From positions 1 to 64,000 of the forward strand of contig JAFEBB010000007.1 of the NCBI GenBank assembly GCA_018266075.1: a DNA stretch of 64,000 bases. Reading direction: 5' to 3'. The first letter of the stretch is position 1. Every line of letters starts with the position of its first letter. This DNA is from Deltaproteobacteria bacterium. Lineage in GTDB: Bacteria > Myxococcota > Myxococcia > Myxococcales > SZAS-1. The translations under genes and the position numbers were made by a program. Of the stretch, positions 41,579-49,529 are shown piece after piece. Under the pieces are notes generated by a model. The model had not been told where the DNA came from. It saw only the letters and a list, made by a program, of their open reading frames with translations, and ran no database searches.

Positions 41579-41593
41579 TAGCACAATGGTTAC
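41579..41593 (-). promoter_or_regulatory. Candidate promoter of the Cys-rich lipoprotein gene
   Basis: On the minus strand GTAACCA (41587-41593), three bases, TGCTAA follows, about 22 bases before ATG 41557. It matches the arrangement before the VWA-like lipoprotein gene (38203-38217). Confidence 0.35.
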
Positions 41594-41814
41594 ATTTGTC
41601 GCCGCTCTCGAGCGCGCGCGCATTCGTGGAGCCAACTGACAGCTTCGTTGCGCTGGTGGCTCTCGCACGACGTTGCAGGATACGCGGACGCGCAACGCGG
41701 GCGCGTTCGACGCCACGAGGCTCGTGAACCGAACCGGCTGCCCCGACGCGCGCTCGAGCTGACGCAGAAGGGGCGTGGAACAGAGCCCGGCCGGCTTTGT
41801 GCTAGCTTTTTTGG

Positions 41815-42681
41815 ATGCCCAACCTCGATCTCGTCCACAAAGACGACCTCTCCAGCTTCCGCAAGATCGCCATCGGCACCTGGCAGACGGCGTACGACCC
41901 GTCGGTCTACGGAACGATGGAGCTGCGCATGGACAAGGCGATGGACTACATCGCCCAGTACCGCGCGGCCACGGGCAAGCGGCTCACGGTGACGCACCTG
42001 CTGGCCAAGGCCACGGCCATGTGCTTCCAGCGCTGCCCCGACGCCAACGCCGTCATCCGCTTCAACCGCATCTACCTGCGCAAGATCATCGGCGTGTTCA
42101 TGCAGGTGGTGATGACCGACGAGGGCGCCGACAAGATCGACCTCTCCGGCGCGACCATCTACGAGGTCGAGAAGCTCTCGCTCACCGAGATCGTGGAGCA
42201 GGTGGAAGCGAAGGTCGACAAGGTCCGCAAGCGCCAGGACCCGGCGCTCGAGGGCACGCGCAGCTCGTTCAAGAAGATGCCGCACTTCATCTTGAACGCG
42301 TTCCTGAAGGCGCTGGCCTTCTTCTCCTTCGAGCTCAACCTCGACCTGCGCTGGGCCGGCGTGCCGAAGGATCCGTTCGGCAGCGTGATGATCACCAACA
42401 TCGGCTCGATTGGGCTCAACCAGGCGTACGTGCCGCTGGTGCCGTACTCGCACGTGCCCATCTTGCTGGCCACGGGCAACGTGGTGGAGCAGCCGGTCGT
42501 CGAGGACGGGAAGATCGTGGTGGGCAAGGTGATGAAGATCAACGCCACCTTCGATCACCGCATCATCGACGGCTTCCACGCGTCGATCATGAGCAAGACG
42601 CTCAAGGAGTTCCTCGAGAACCCGTTCGAGAAGTTCGATCCCATCCCCAGCGGCGCGGCCAAGGCGGCGAACGCAGGGTAG
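41815..42681 (+). CDS. Stand-alone 2-oxoacid dehydrogenase acyltransferase (E2 catalytic core) protein
   Basis: The 288-residue protein consists only of the E2 catalytic domain: VTHLLAKATAMCFQRCPDANAV, MITNIGSIGLNQAY and the active-site DHRIIDGFHA with His248 and Asp252. Lipoyl and E1/E3-binding domains, always present in true E2 subunits, are missing. It cannot work as a normal dehydrogenase core without lipoyl donors in trans. It may be an acyl-CoA transferase such as those with chloramphenicol-acetyltransferase-like folds. No E1 or E3 genes are near. It ends two bases from the convergent histidine kinase gene. Confidence 0.85.
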   Translation: MPNLDLVHKDDLSSFRKIAIGTWQTAYDPSVYGTMELRMDKAMDYIAQYRAATGKRLTVTHLLAKATAMCFQRCPDANAVIRFNRIYLRKIIGVFMQVVMTDEGADKIDLSGATIYEVEKLSLTEIVEQVEAKVDKVRKRQDPALEGTRSSFKKMPHFILNAFLKALAFFSFELNLDLRWAGVPKDPFGSVMITNIGSIGLNQAYVPLVPYSHVPILLATGNVVEQPVVEDGKIVVGKVMKINATFDHRIIDGFHASIMSKTLKEFLENPFEKFDPIPSGAAKAANAG

Positions 42682-42683
42682 GG

Positions 42684-43826
42684 CTACTCGACGGTCGGCA
42701 GCTCGAAGAAGAACGTGCTCCCTCGTCCGGAGTCGCTGTCCACGCCGATGGAGCCCTCGTGCAGCGCGAGGATTCCCTGGCAGATGAACAGGCCGAGCCC
42801 CAGGCCGTGGTTGCTGCCGCTGCGGACGCCGGTCGTCTGAAACACCTGCGTGAAGAGCCCGGCCTGCAGCGGCTTGGGGATTCCTGGGCCGCCGTCCACC
42901 ACCTCCACGCGGACTTGCCTCTCGCTGGGGCGCACGCGCACCTGCACGCTGCCCTGGGGCACGCCGTGCTTCATGGCGTTGTCGAGGAGGTTGTAGAGCA
43001 CCTGCTGGATGCGCACGGTGTCGGCCTCGACGAAGATCACGGGCCGCGCTCCCGCGTCGAAGACCACCCGGCCCGGCGCGAGGATGGCGAAGTCCTCCAC
43101 GACCTGGTTCACGAGCGCGCCCAGATCGGTGCGGCTGCGACGGAGCGAGAGGCGCTGGCGTTCGAGCCGGGCCACGTCCACGAGGTCGTTCACCAGCTCG
43201 GTGAGGTGGCTCAGCCGGCCGCGTGCGCGCTCGAGCGCCTGGCGCGGCGGCGCGCCGGCCTCGAGGAGGTTCGACGCGAGCTGCACGGAGAGCACCACCG
43301 CGGCGAGGGGCGTCTTGAGCTCATGCGCGGCGATGTTGAGGAACTCCGACTTGAGACGACTCGTCGCCTCGGCAGCTTCCTTTGCGGCGGTGAGCGCCTC
43401 GCGAACCTGGATGCGGGTGGTGATGTTGCGCGCGTAGCCGCAGTTGTACTCGCGGTCGCCGAGCTTCACGTACGACGCCAGGATCTCGATGGGGAAGTCG
43501 GTGCCGTCCTTTCGGTGCAGCGTCGTCTCGACCTGGTAGGTGCCCTCGCTGCGCAGCACGTTCCAGACCTGAGCCATGCGCTCCGGAGTGGCCATGCGGT
43601 TGATGAAGAGGAGGTTCTTCCCCACCAGCTCCTCGCGCGCGTAGCCCAGCGCCGAGCACGCGACCCCGTTCAGGTAGACGAAGTTGTCGTGGGCATCCAT
43701 CCAATACACGCCGTCGGGGTGGGCCTCGAGCGCGCGCTGGATGAACGCGAAGGCCTGCTCCTGGCCGCCGAGGAGGCGCCAGAAGTCGTCGGACCAGCCC
43801 GGTGGTGCAGCCGGTGAGTCGCGCAT
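42684..43826 (-). CDS. PAS-domain sensor histidine kinase
   Basis: The 380-residue cytoplasmic kinase has one PAS domain (about residues 32-145: HPDGVYWMDAHDNFVYLN, CGYARNITTR), a HisKA dimerisation domain with phosphoacceptor His168 (IAAHELKTPLAAVVLS) and an HATPase domain with N box (NLLDNAMKHG, Asn283), G1 (DGGPGIP) and G2 (GLGLGLF). There is no membrane segment, so it senses an internal signal, perhaps a small ligand bound by PAS. No response regulator gene is adjacent, making it an orphan kinase, common in myxobacteria. Confidence 0.93.
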   Translation of the reverse strand: MRDSPAAPPGWSDDFWRLLGGQEQAFAFIQRALEAHPDGVYWMDAHDNFVYLNGVACSALGYAREELVGKNLLFINRMATPERMAQVWNVLRSEGTYQVETTLHRKDGTDFPIEILASYVKLGDREYNCGYARNITTRIQVREALTAAKEAAEATSRLKSEFLNIAAHELKTPLAAVVLSVQLASNLLEAGAPPRQALERARGRLSHLTELVNDLVDVARLERQRLSLRRSRTDLGALVNQVVEDFAILAPGRVVFDAGARPVIFVEADTVRIQQVLYNLLDNAMKHGVPQGSVQVRVRPSERQVRVEVVDGGPGIPKPLQAGLFTQVFQTTGVRSGSNHGLGLGLFICQGILALHEGSIGVDSDSGRGSTFFFELPTVE

Positions 43827-43930
43827 GGTCTCGGGTTCCCGTTCAGAGCGTAACGAGCGGGGGAGGCCCGCCGCACGGCTCTCCGCCCGCCACGTTCAGG
43901 TGCCGGTTCCCTCGGCTGCCTGCCTGAGGC

Positions 43931-44911
43931 CTACGGCGTGGGCGTGCTCGCGGCGTTGTGCGGGACGGCGGGTGCCTCCGCGGCGAAGTCGGTCGCGTTG
44001 TCGCCCGAGTCGGTGCAGTTGTTGCCCGTGGCGCCGCCGGGAATGCGGACGATGCTCGAGTCCACGTTGCTCGCGTTGGCGCTGGTGTTCGTGTGGGGTG
44101 CGTTGCTCACCGGAGTGCCCTCGCAGGTCGCGGTCGCGAACTGCGTGATGGCATTCGCCAGCGTGACGGTGGTGTCGTAGAAGCACACCGCGTCGGCAGT
44201 GGTGTTTCCGTGGTTGAGGATGACGCTCGACGTGTCGCTGATGCCGTTGCTGGAGAGCGTGTCATCACCCGCGGGAGTCTGGTTGTACGCCGAGCCGACG
44301 ATCAAGAAATGGCCCCAGGCCGGCAGGTTCTGGCCCGCGCCCGTCCAGTGCGTGGAGTAGGTGCTGGTGGTGAAGACCTTGATGACCCACGAGCTGTCCA
44401 GAGTCACGTCTGTGCCGCTCGCGTTGTAGAGCTCGACGAACTCATCGCTCGCGCCGGCCGCGCCACGGCTGCGGATCTGGCTGATGAGCACGCCGCCCAG
44501 CGCGCAGCCGCTGCCCGTCGTGCCCGAGGTGCTGCCGGTGCCCGTGCTCGCTGCGCCCGTGCTCCCGGTGCCGGTGGAGCCGCTGTCGCTTCCGCTCGAC
44601 GCGCTCGCGGTGGTCGTCGAGCCGCTGCTCGATGCCGTGGACGTCGAGGAGCCGCTGCTGCCGCTGCTCGCGCTCGACGCGGTGGATGAAGCTGAGCTGC
44701 TGCTGCTCGACGACGTGCTCGAGCTCGCGCTCGACGACGCGGTTCCGCTGGTGCTTCCCGAGCCCGAGCTCGAGGCCGAGCCGGTCGCGGTGCCGCTGCT
44801 CGACGAGCCGTGCGTGTGGGCGCTGGTCGAGCCCGTGCCGGGAGCGATGGGCTCCACGTTGTTCAAGCAACCTGCGAGCGCCAGGCAAGCCAAGCCACCG
44901 AGCCACTTCAT
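43931..44911 (-). CDS. Lamin-tail-domain tether lipoprotein
   Basis: The protein has 326 residues: signal peptide with lipobox LAGC (Cys15), a Ser/Thr/Gly/Ala tether of about 110 residues, then a lamin-tail (LTD)-like domain (GVLISQIRSRGAAGASDEFVELYNASGTDVTL, WVIKVFTTSTYSTHWTG, GHFLIVGSAYNQTPAGDD, SVILNHG). Bacterial LTD domains are beta-sandwich modules found on many exported proteins and nucleases. ATG 44911 is chosen by the signal peptide, with GAGGTG seven bases before it. A -10-like TAGAAT lies at 44935-44940 on the minus strand. It is divergent from the tether protein gene at 45071. Confidence 0.85.
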   Translation of the reverse strand: MKWLGGLACLALAGCLNNVEPIAPGTGSTSAHTHGSSSSGTATGSASSSGSGSTSGTASSSASSSTSSSSSSSASSTASSASSGSSGSSTSTASSSGSTTTASASSGSDSGSTGTGSTGAASTGTGSTSGTTGSGCALGGVLISQIRSRGAAGASDEFVELYNASGTDVTLDSSWVIKVFTTSTYSTHWTGAGQNLPAWGHFLIVGSAYNQTPAGDDTLSSNGISDTSSVILNHGNTTADAVCFYDTTVTLANAITQFATATCEGTPVSNAPHTNTSANASNVDSSIVRIPGGATGNNCTDSGDNATDFAAEAPAVPHNAASTPTP

Positions 44912-44934
44912 TCGCGCACCTCGTGGAAGGTGCC

Positions 44935-44940
44935 ATTCTA
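44935..44940 (-). promoter_or_regulatory. -10-like box of the lamin-tail lipoprotein gene
   Basis: TAGAAT on the minus strand differs at one base from the TATAAT consensus and lies 24 bases before ATG 44911. The sequence at the -35 position (44958-44963) does not resemble TTGACA. Confidence 0.35.
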
Positions 44941-45070
44941 CTTGGAGCGCGCGCAGTGCAGGGCGATCGTCGAAACGATTTTTGCAGCACGCTTGTAGAG
45001 CGATTCGAAACTTGCGCTCGCCGATCAACGCTGCATGATGCGGCCCCCATTTCGGAACTCGGAGGTTGCC

Positions 45071-45661
45071 ATGCGCAAGGCTCTCATTCTCTCGGCGGTC
45101 CTTTTCGCCATCGGCTGCGGCGGCTCGAGCAGCAGCTCCAGCAGCAGCGGCTCCACCGGCACGACGGCCGGCACCACCACGGGCACCGGCACCACCACCG
45201 GCGGTACGGGCACCACCACGGGCGGCAACGGCGGCAACACCAACGGCTCGACGGGCGCCTCGCCGATGACGCTCTCCGGCGTGGTCTCGGGCACCAGCAG
45301 CATGACGCCGACGTCCAGCACCGCGGCGGTGGGTGGCCAGACCCAGTTCAACATCACCGGCATCTTTGCCAACGGCGGCACCTCGCAGGTGATCGGCCTG
45401 CTCAACACCGCCAACATCACCCAGACCACCTACAACACCGGCGACTTCGCCTCGTTCTCCGCGAGCATCAACGTGGGCGGCACGGTGCTGAGCGCATCGG
45501 GCGATCCGAGCGACACGTACACGCTCAACGTCACCTCGGTGACCAGCGCCAACGGCGTGAGCCTCGTCCACGGCAACGGCACGTTCGTGGTGGCCGTGAC
45601 CGGCACCTACCCGGATGGCGGCGCGGCGAGCGGCACCGAGACCATCAACACCGGCTTCTAG
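45071..45661 (+). CDS. Small tether lipoprotein with beta domain
   Basis: ATG 45071 has GGAGG six bases before it. The 196-residue product has a signal peptide with lipobox AIGC (Cys16), a tether of about 50 residues (Ser then Thr/Gly repeats) and a C-terminal domain of about 120 residues rich in beta strands and small residues (MTLSGVVSGTSSMTPTSSTAAV, GTSQVIGLLNTANITQTTYNTG). It is not recognised. It is divergent from the lamin-tail gene; the 159 bases between hold both promoters. Confidence 0.78.
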   Translation: MRKALILSAVLFAIGCGGSSSSSSSSGSTGTTAGTTTGTGTTTGGTGTTTGGNGGNTNGSTGASPMTLSGVVSGTSSMTPTSSTAAVGGQTQFNITGIFANGGTSQVIGLLNTANITQTTYNTGDFASFSASINVGGTVLSASGDPSDTYTLNVTSVTSANGVSLVHGNGTFVVAVTGTYPDGGAASGTETINTGF

Positions 45662-45723
45662 CAGGGGCATGGCGCGCGGCGGGGCCTCGGCTAGGATGTG
45701 CAGGGGAAGCCGAGGACGCCGCC

Positions 45724-46239
45724 GTGTTGACCCTGTCCGAGCTGCAACACATCGCCGCAACCCTCACGGGGGCCCGCTTCGTCAAGCAGGTGGGCCCCTT
45801 CGTGTTGCTGCAGCACGCTGCGGCCGCGCTCCTTCAAGACGGCGACGAGCGCAAGCGCACCGCGCTCATCTCCAAGGGCGCGATGATCAAGAAGAGCGCC
45901 GAGATCAAGACCGACCTCTCCAAGCTCGAGGTCACCCTGCTGCCGCCGATGGCCGCGGGCGGCTCGCTCAAGGTGGGCCGCGCGCCTGACAACGACCTCA
46001 TCCTCGAGGATCCGTCGGCGTCGAAGTACCACGCGCTGCTCGCGTGGAAGAACGGGCACGGCGAGCTCACCGACCTCGGCTCGATGAACGGCACCACGGT
46101 GAACGGCCAGGGCGTGGAGGCCAACACCCCGCGCCAGCTGCGCGACGGCGAGGTCATCAGCTTCGGCGGGGCGCAGTTCGTCTTCTACAGCTCGCCGCGC
46201 ATCTTCGACATCCTCAGCTCCTCGTCCGTGGTGCGCTGA
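45724..46239 (+). CDS. Short FHA-domain protein coupled to a hydrolase
   Basis: GTG 45724 (with GAGGA upstream) starts a 171-residue protein. The C-terminal half is an FHA domain: LKVGRAPDNDLILEDPSASKYHALLAW, then LTDLGSMNGTTVNG, with Gly-Arg, Ser and the Asn of the phosphothreonine-binding loops. The N-terminal half (VKQVGPFVLLQHAAAALLQ) resembles weakly that of the FHA protein at 16559. Its stop shares a base with the start of the metallo-hydrolase gene (TGATG), so the two are translationally coupled. It lacks kinase or output domains. Confidence 0.85.
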   Translation: MLTLSELQHIAATLTGARFVKQVGPFVLLQHAAAALLQDGDERKRTALISKGAMIKKSAEIKTDLSKLEVTLLPPMAAGGSLKVGRAPDNDLILEDPSASKYHALLAWKNGHGELTDLGSMNGTTVNGQGVEANTPRQLRDGEVISFGGAQFVFYSSPRIFDILSSSSVVR

Positions 46240-46892
46240 TGCCGGCGCCGTACGTGCGCCAGCTCCAGCTCGGGCCAATGGACAACTTCGTCTACCTGCT
46301 CGGCGCGCCCGATTCGAAGGGCTGCGTGGTCATCGACCCGGCCTGGGACGTGGACGCCATCGTCCGCGCGGCCGCGGAAGACGGGCGCAGGCTCGAGGCG
46401 GCGTTCGTTTCGCACGGGCACGCCGATCACATGAACGGCGTGGCGCCGCTGCTGGAGAAGGTGCCGCTGCCCGTGTACGCGCAGCGCGACGAGGTGGCGT
46501 TCTTCGAGTCGCTCCGAAAGCTGGGCAACGACGTGAAGGGCGTCGGACCGGGCGAGGACATCGACGTGGCCGGCTTGCGCATCCGCTGTCTGCACACGCC
46601 CGGGCACACGCCGGGCTCGCAGTGCTTTCATGCATCGGGCGCGCTGGTCACCGGCGACACGCTGTTCATGGGCGCCTGCGGACGCTGCGATCTCCCCGGC
46701 GGCGATCCGGAGCAGATGTTCGGCTCGCTCGCGAAGCTGCGCGCGCTCGATCCCGCGACGGTGGTGTATCCGGGCCACGACTACGGCGACACGCCCACCA
46801 ACACCCTGGGCAGCGAGATTGCCGTGAACCCGTACCTCAAGCTGGCCACCGAGGACGCCTTCGTGGCGTACCGGATGCGGCCGCGACGCTGA
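46239..46892 (+). CDS. Metallo-beta-lactamase-fold hydrolase (glyoxalase II-like)
   Basis: The 217-residue protein has all metal ligands of the MBL fold: HGHADH (His59, His61, Asp63, His64), His123 in HTPGHTPGS, Asp140 in VTGDTLF and His180 in VYPGHDYG. The HTPGHTPGS and GDTLFMGACGRCDLPGG segments match the glyoxalase II/persulfide dioxygenase-like subgroup, which hydrolyses thioesters or oxidises persulfides; no further proof of substrate is visible. Start ATG 46239 overlaps the FHA gene's stop. The FHA protein may regulate or recruit it. Confidence 0.92.
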   Translation: MPAPYVRQLQLGPMDNFVYLLGAPDSKGCVVIDPAWDVDAIVRAAAEDGRRLEAAFVSHGHADHMNGVAPLLEKVPLPVYAQRDEVAFFESLRKLGNDVKGVGPGEDIDVAGLRIRCLHTPGHTPGSQCFHASGALVTGDTLFMGACGRCDLPGGDPEQMFGSLAKLRALDPATVVYPGHDYGDTPTNTLGSEIAVNPYLKLATEDAFVAYRMRPRR

Positions 46893-46994
46893 CTTCACTT
46901 CCGGCGGCTGCCGTGCGTTGAGCGTGCGGGCCCTCTGATGCTCGCCGCTGGACGATCGGCTAAGTTGCGCGAGCTTCATCGACAAGGAACTTTC

Positions 46995-49529
46995 ATGCGC
47001 CGCGCTCTGCTGCTCTCCACCCTCATCCTCGCTGCGGGCTGCGGCTCGACGCCGGTCAAGGAGACGAGCGCGTCCTCGGGCTCCACGGGATCGCACACCG
47101 CCTGCGTCCCCGGACAATCGATCTCGTGCACGGGGCAGGGCGGCTGCGCCGGATTCCAGTCGTGCAAGGCCGACGGCAGCGGCTACTTTTCCTGCGACTG
47201 CAGCGGAACCACATCGACGACGGCATCGGGGGCCTCGAGCGGCAGCGCTTCGACCACGAGCTCCGGCAGCAGCGGCGCGGCGTCGACCAGCGCGACCACC
47301 ACCGGGTCCACGGGCGCCACCAGCGCCACCACGTCGACCGGCTCGACCACCACGGCGACCATCGGCTCCACCGGCGTGACCACCGCAGCCAACACCACGG
47401 GCAGCACGTCGACGACAGGCACGACCGGCTCGACGGGCACCAGCAGCACCAGCACGACCACGTCGACCACCACCGGCACATCGTCGAGCAGCACCACGAC
47501 GACGACCGGCACCACGGGCACCACGGGCTCGGGCTGCGCGTCCGATGTCGAGTGCCAGCAGGCTCACGGCGGCTCGCCGGCGTGGTTCTGCGCCCCGGGC
47601 GGCGCGGGCACCTGCGAGCTCGGCTGCGTCGCCGACGCGCTCTGCAGCCCGCCCCAGACCGGCTGCTGCAACCTTCCCAATGGCCAGAGCTGCAACCCCA
47701 GCACGCACGCGTGCCAGGTCGTGGGCACGACGACCACCACCACGACCGGCACGACCGGAACCACGGGCACCACCGGCACGACCGGCACGACCGGCACGAG
47801 TGGCTCCACGGGCATCACCGACTGCCCGCCGCTCCCCGACGGCGGCGCTCGCGCCATCACCGACAACGCGGGCTGCGACTTCTGGGGCGCGGTGCTCTCG
47901 AACAGCGGCCTGGCTGCCGAGTTCACAAATACCGGCGACGGCGGCAGCGAGTTCGCGATCGTGGTGACCAACCCCGACCCGCAGGTGACGGCACACGCCA
48001 CCGTGAACAGCAACGGCCGGACGCTGGGCACCGCCGCGGTCCCTCCCGGTGGCTCGACGGCGATCCATCTGCCCTGGCAGCAGATCTGCGGCACCGGCAA
48101 CGCCAACTACGGCTTCCACGTCACCACCGACGTGCCCGTGACCGCCTACCAGTTCAACCCGCTCGAGACCGGCCTGCCCAACGGCACCTCGTGCAGCACC
48201 GACGCCGACTGCACCACCTTCGGCGCCTCGGCGTTCTGCAAGAACAGCCAGTGCTACGACGGCGCCTACAGCGCCGACGCGTCCATGCTGCTCCCCACGC
48301 GCGCGCTGGGCACGAGCTATGCGGTGATGGCCGCGAACGAAGAGACCGTCGACGAGGGCACCGGCGCGGTGCCGCTCCCGGGAATCATGGCCATCGTGGC
48401 CACCCAGAACGGCACGCAGGTGACGGTGCACTTCGCGGGTTCGGCCATCTCCACCACGCAGTCGGCTTCGCTCAGCTCCTGCCCCTCGGGCACGACGGTG
48501 GGGAACCTCACCGGAGCGGCGTCGAACTCGACCGTCGTCTACAGCCTCAACGCGGGCGACATGCTGCACTTCTGGAACGGCCAGACGGGCGCGGCCATCA
48601 ACACCGCGCCCAACGGCATCGCGGGGACCGGCGGCTCGGCCACGGCGTCTCTCTACGCCGACGACTTCAGCGGCAGCCTGGTGACCAGCAACCTCCCGGT
48701 CGCCGTCTTCGGCGGCGCGGACTGCACCTTCGAGCCCTTCGACCAGTACGCGTGCGACCACATCGAGGAGCAGGTGCTGCCGTACACCTCGTGGGGCCGC
48801 ACCTATGTGGGCGTGAAGAGCCAGACCTACGCAGGCGCGACCGCGGTCTATCCGGACTATTGGCGCGTGATGGCCGCGTGCGGCGCTGGGTCGTGCCCGA
48901 ACGGGACCACGGTCACCGTCGTCCCGGTGATTGGCCGCGCGCGCTACGCGCCCTCGTGCAACGGCGCCTGCAGCTGCACCACCACGAATGGCGTGACCAC
49001 CTGCCACCTGCCGCCCGTCGCGTCGGGCCAGACGGCGCCCTGGATCGAGTTCCAGCACGGCAGCTCGTTCGTGGCCTCGTCCGACAACGCCATCTCCGTG
49101 GCGCAGTACATGGTCTCCGAGAGCGTGGCCGGCGTGACCGCGAGCGGGCTCCCCTCGGCCGCGGTGGGCGATCCCTCGCTGGTGATCATGCCGCCCATGG
49201 AGCAGTGGCGGACCAACTACACCGTGCTCGCGCCCACGACCTACGCGTCGAACTACGTGAACCTCGCGGTGCAGGGTCAGGCGGCGACGTCGCAGGTGTT
49301 CGTGGACAGCGCGCCGGTGCCGTCGAACGAGTGGGCGCAAGTGCCCAACAGCAACGTGTATGTGGCGGTGCACGTGCTCGGGAACGTCGGCTCGGGCGTG
49401 CACGCGATCGTGGGCAACGGCGGCACGCCGGTGGGCGCGGTGATCTACGGCTACGACTCGTACGTGTCGTACGGCTACACCGGCGGCTCGGGGCTGCAGG
49501 TGATCAACACCGCGCAGCTCGGGAACTAA
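46995..49529 (+). CDS. IgGFc-binding-like tether lipoprotein
   Basis: ATG 46995 with AAGGA before it starts an 844-residue lipoprotein (lipobox AAGC, Cys16). A first tether of about 115 residues is mostly Thr/Ser/Gly/Ala and is interrupted by a Cys module (CASDVECQQAHGG ... CNLPNGQSC). A second Thr/Gly tether follows (TTTTTGTTGTTG). The C-terminal 560 residues match the N-terminal domain of IgGFc-binding proteins (NSNGRTLGTAAVPPGGSTAI, LLPTRALGTSYAVMAANEE, VAVFGGADCTFEPF, VLPYTSWGRTYVGVKS, GYDSYVSYGYTGG). In bacteria this domain occurs on surface proteins and may bind glycans or proteins. Confidence 0.85.
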   Translation: MRRALLLSTLILAAGCGSTPVKETSASSGSTGSHTACVPGQSISCTGQGGCAGFQSCKADGSGYFSCDCSGTTSTTASGASSGSASTTSSGSSGAASTSATTTGSTGATSATTSTGSTTTATIGSTGVTTAANTTGSTSTTGTTGSTGTSSTSTTTSTTTGTSSSSTTTTTGTTGTTGSGCASDVECQQAHGGSPAWFCAPGGAGTCELGCVADALCSPPQTGCCNLPNGQSCNPSTHACQVVGTTTTTTTGTTGTTGTTGTTGTTGTSGSTGITDCPPLPDGGARAITDNAGCDFWGAVLSNSGLAAEFTNTGDGGSEFAIVVTNPDPQVTAHATVNSNGRTLGTAAVPPGGSTAIHLPWQQICGTGNANYGFHVTTDVPVTAYQFNPLETGLPNGTSCSTDADCTTFGASAFCKNSQCYDGAYSADASMLLPTRALGTSYAVMAANEETVDEGTGAVPLPGIMAIVATQNGTQVTVHFAGSAISTTQSASLSSCPSGTTVGNLTGAASNSTVVYSLNAGDMLHFWNGQTGAAINTAPNGIAGTGGSATASLYADDFSGSLVTSNLPVAVFGGADCTFEPFDQYACDHIEEQVLPYTSWGRTYVGVKSQTYAGATAVYPDYWRVMAACGAGSCPNGTTVTVVPVIGRARYAPSCNGACSCTTTNGVTTCHLPPVASGQTAPWIEFQHGSSFVASSDNAISVAQYMVSESVAGVTASGLPSAAVGDPSLVIMPPMEQWRTNYTVLAPTTYASNYVNLAVQGQAATSQVFVDSAPVPSNEWAQVPNSNVYVAVHVLGNVGSGVHAIVGNGGTPVGAVIYGYDSYVSYGYTGGSGLQVINTAQLGN

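Noticed and set aside
41780-41814. Extended -10 promoter (TGCTAG) directly before the E2-like gene
   Set aside because: It ends less than 15 bases before the ATG and lacks a -35, so it would leave no room for a leader; too weak to call.
41775-43817. Long plus-strand frame over the E2-like and histidine kinase genes
   Set aside because: Both are explained by well-conserved genes in other frames.
46185-49403. Minus-strand open frame of more than 1000 codons opposite the IgGFc-like gene
   Set aside because: It is a shadow: composition is Ala/Arg/Val/Gly-rich without folds, and the plus strand has a signal peptide, tethers and a recognisable domain.
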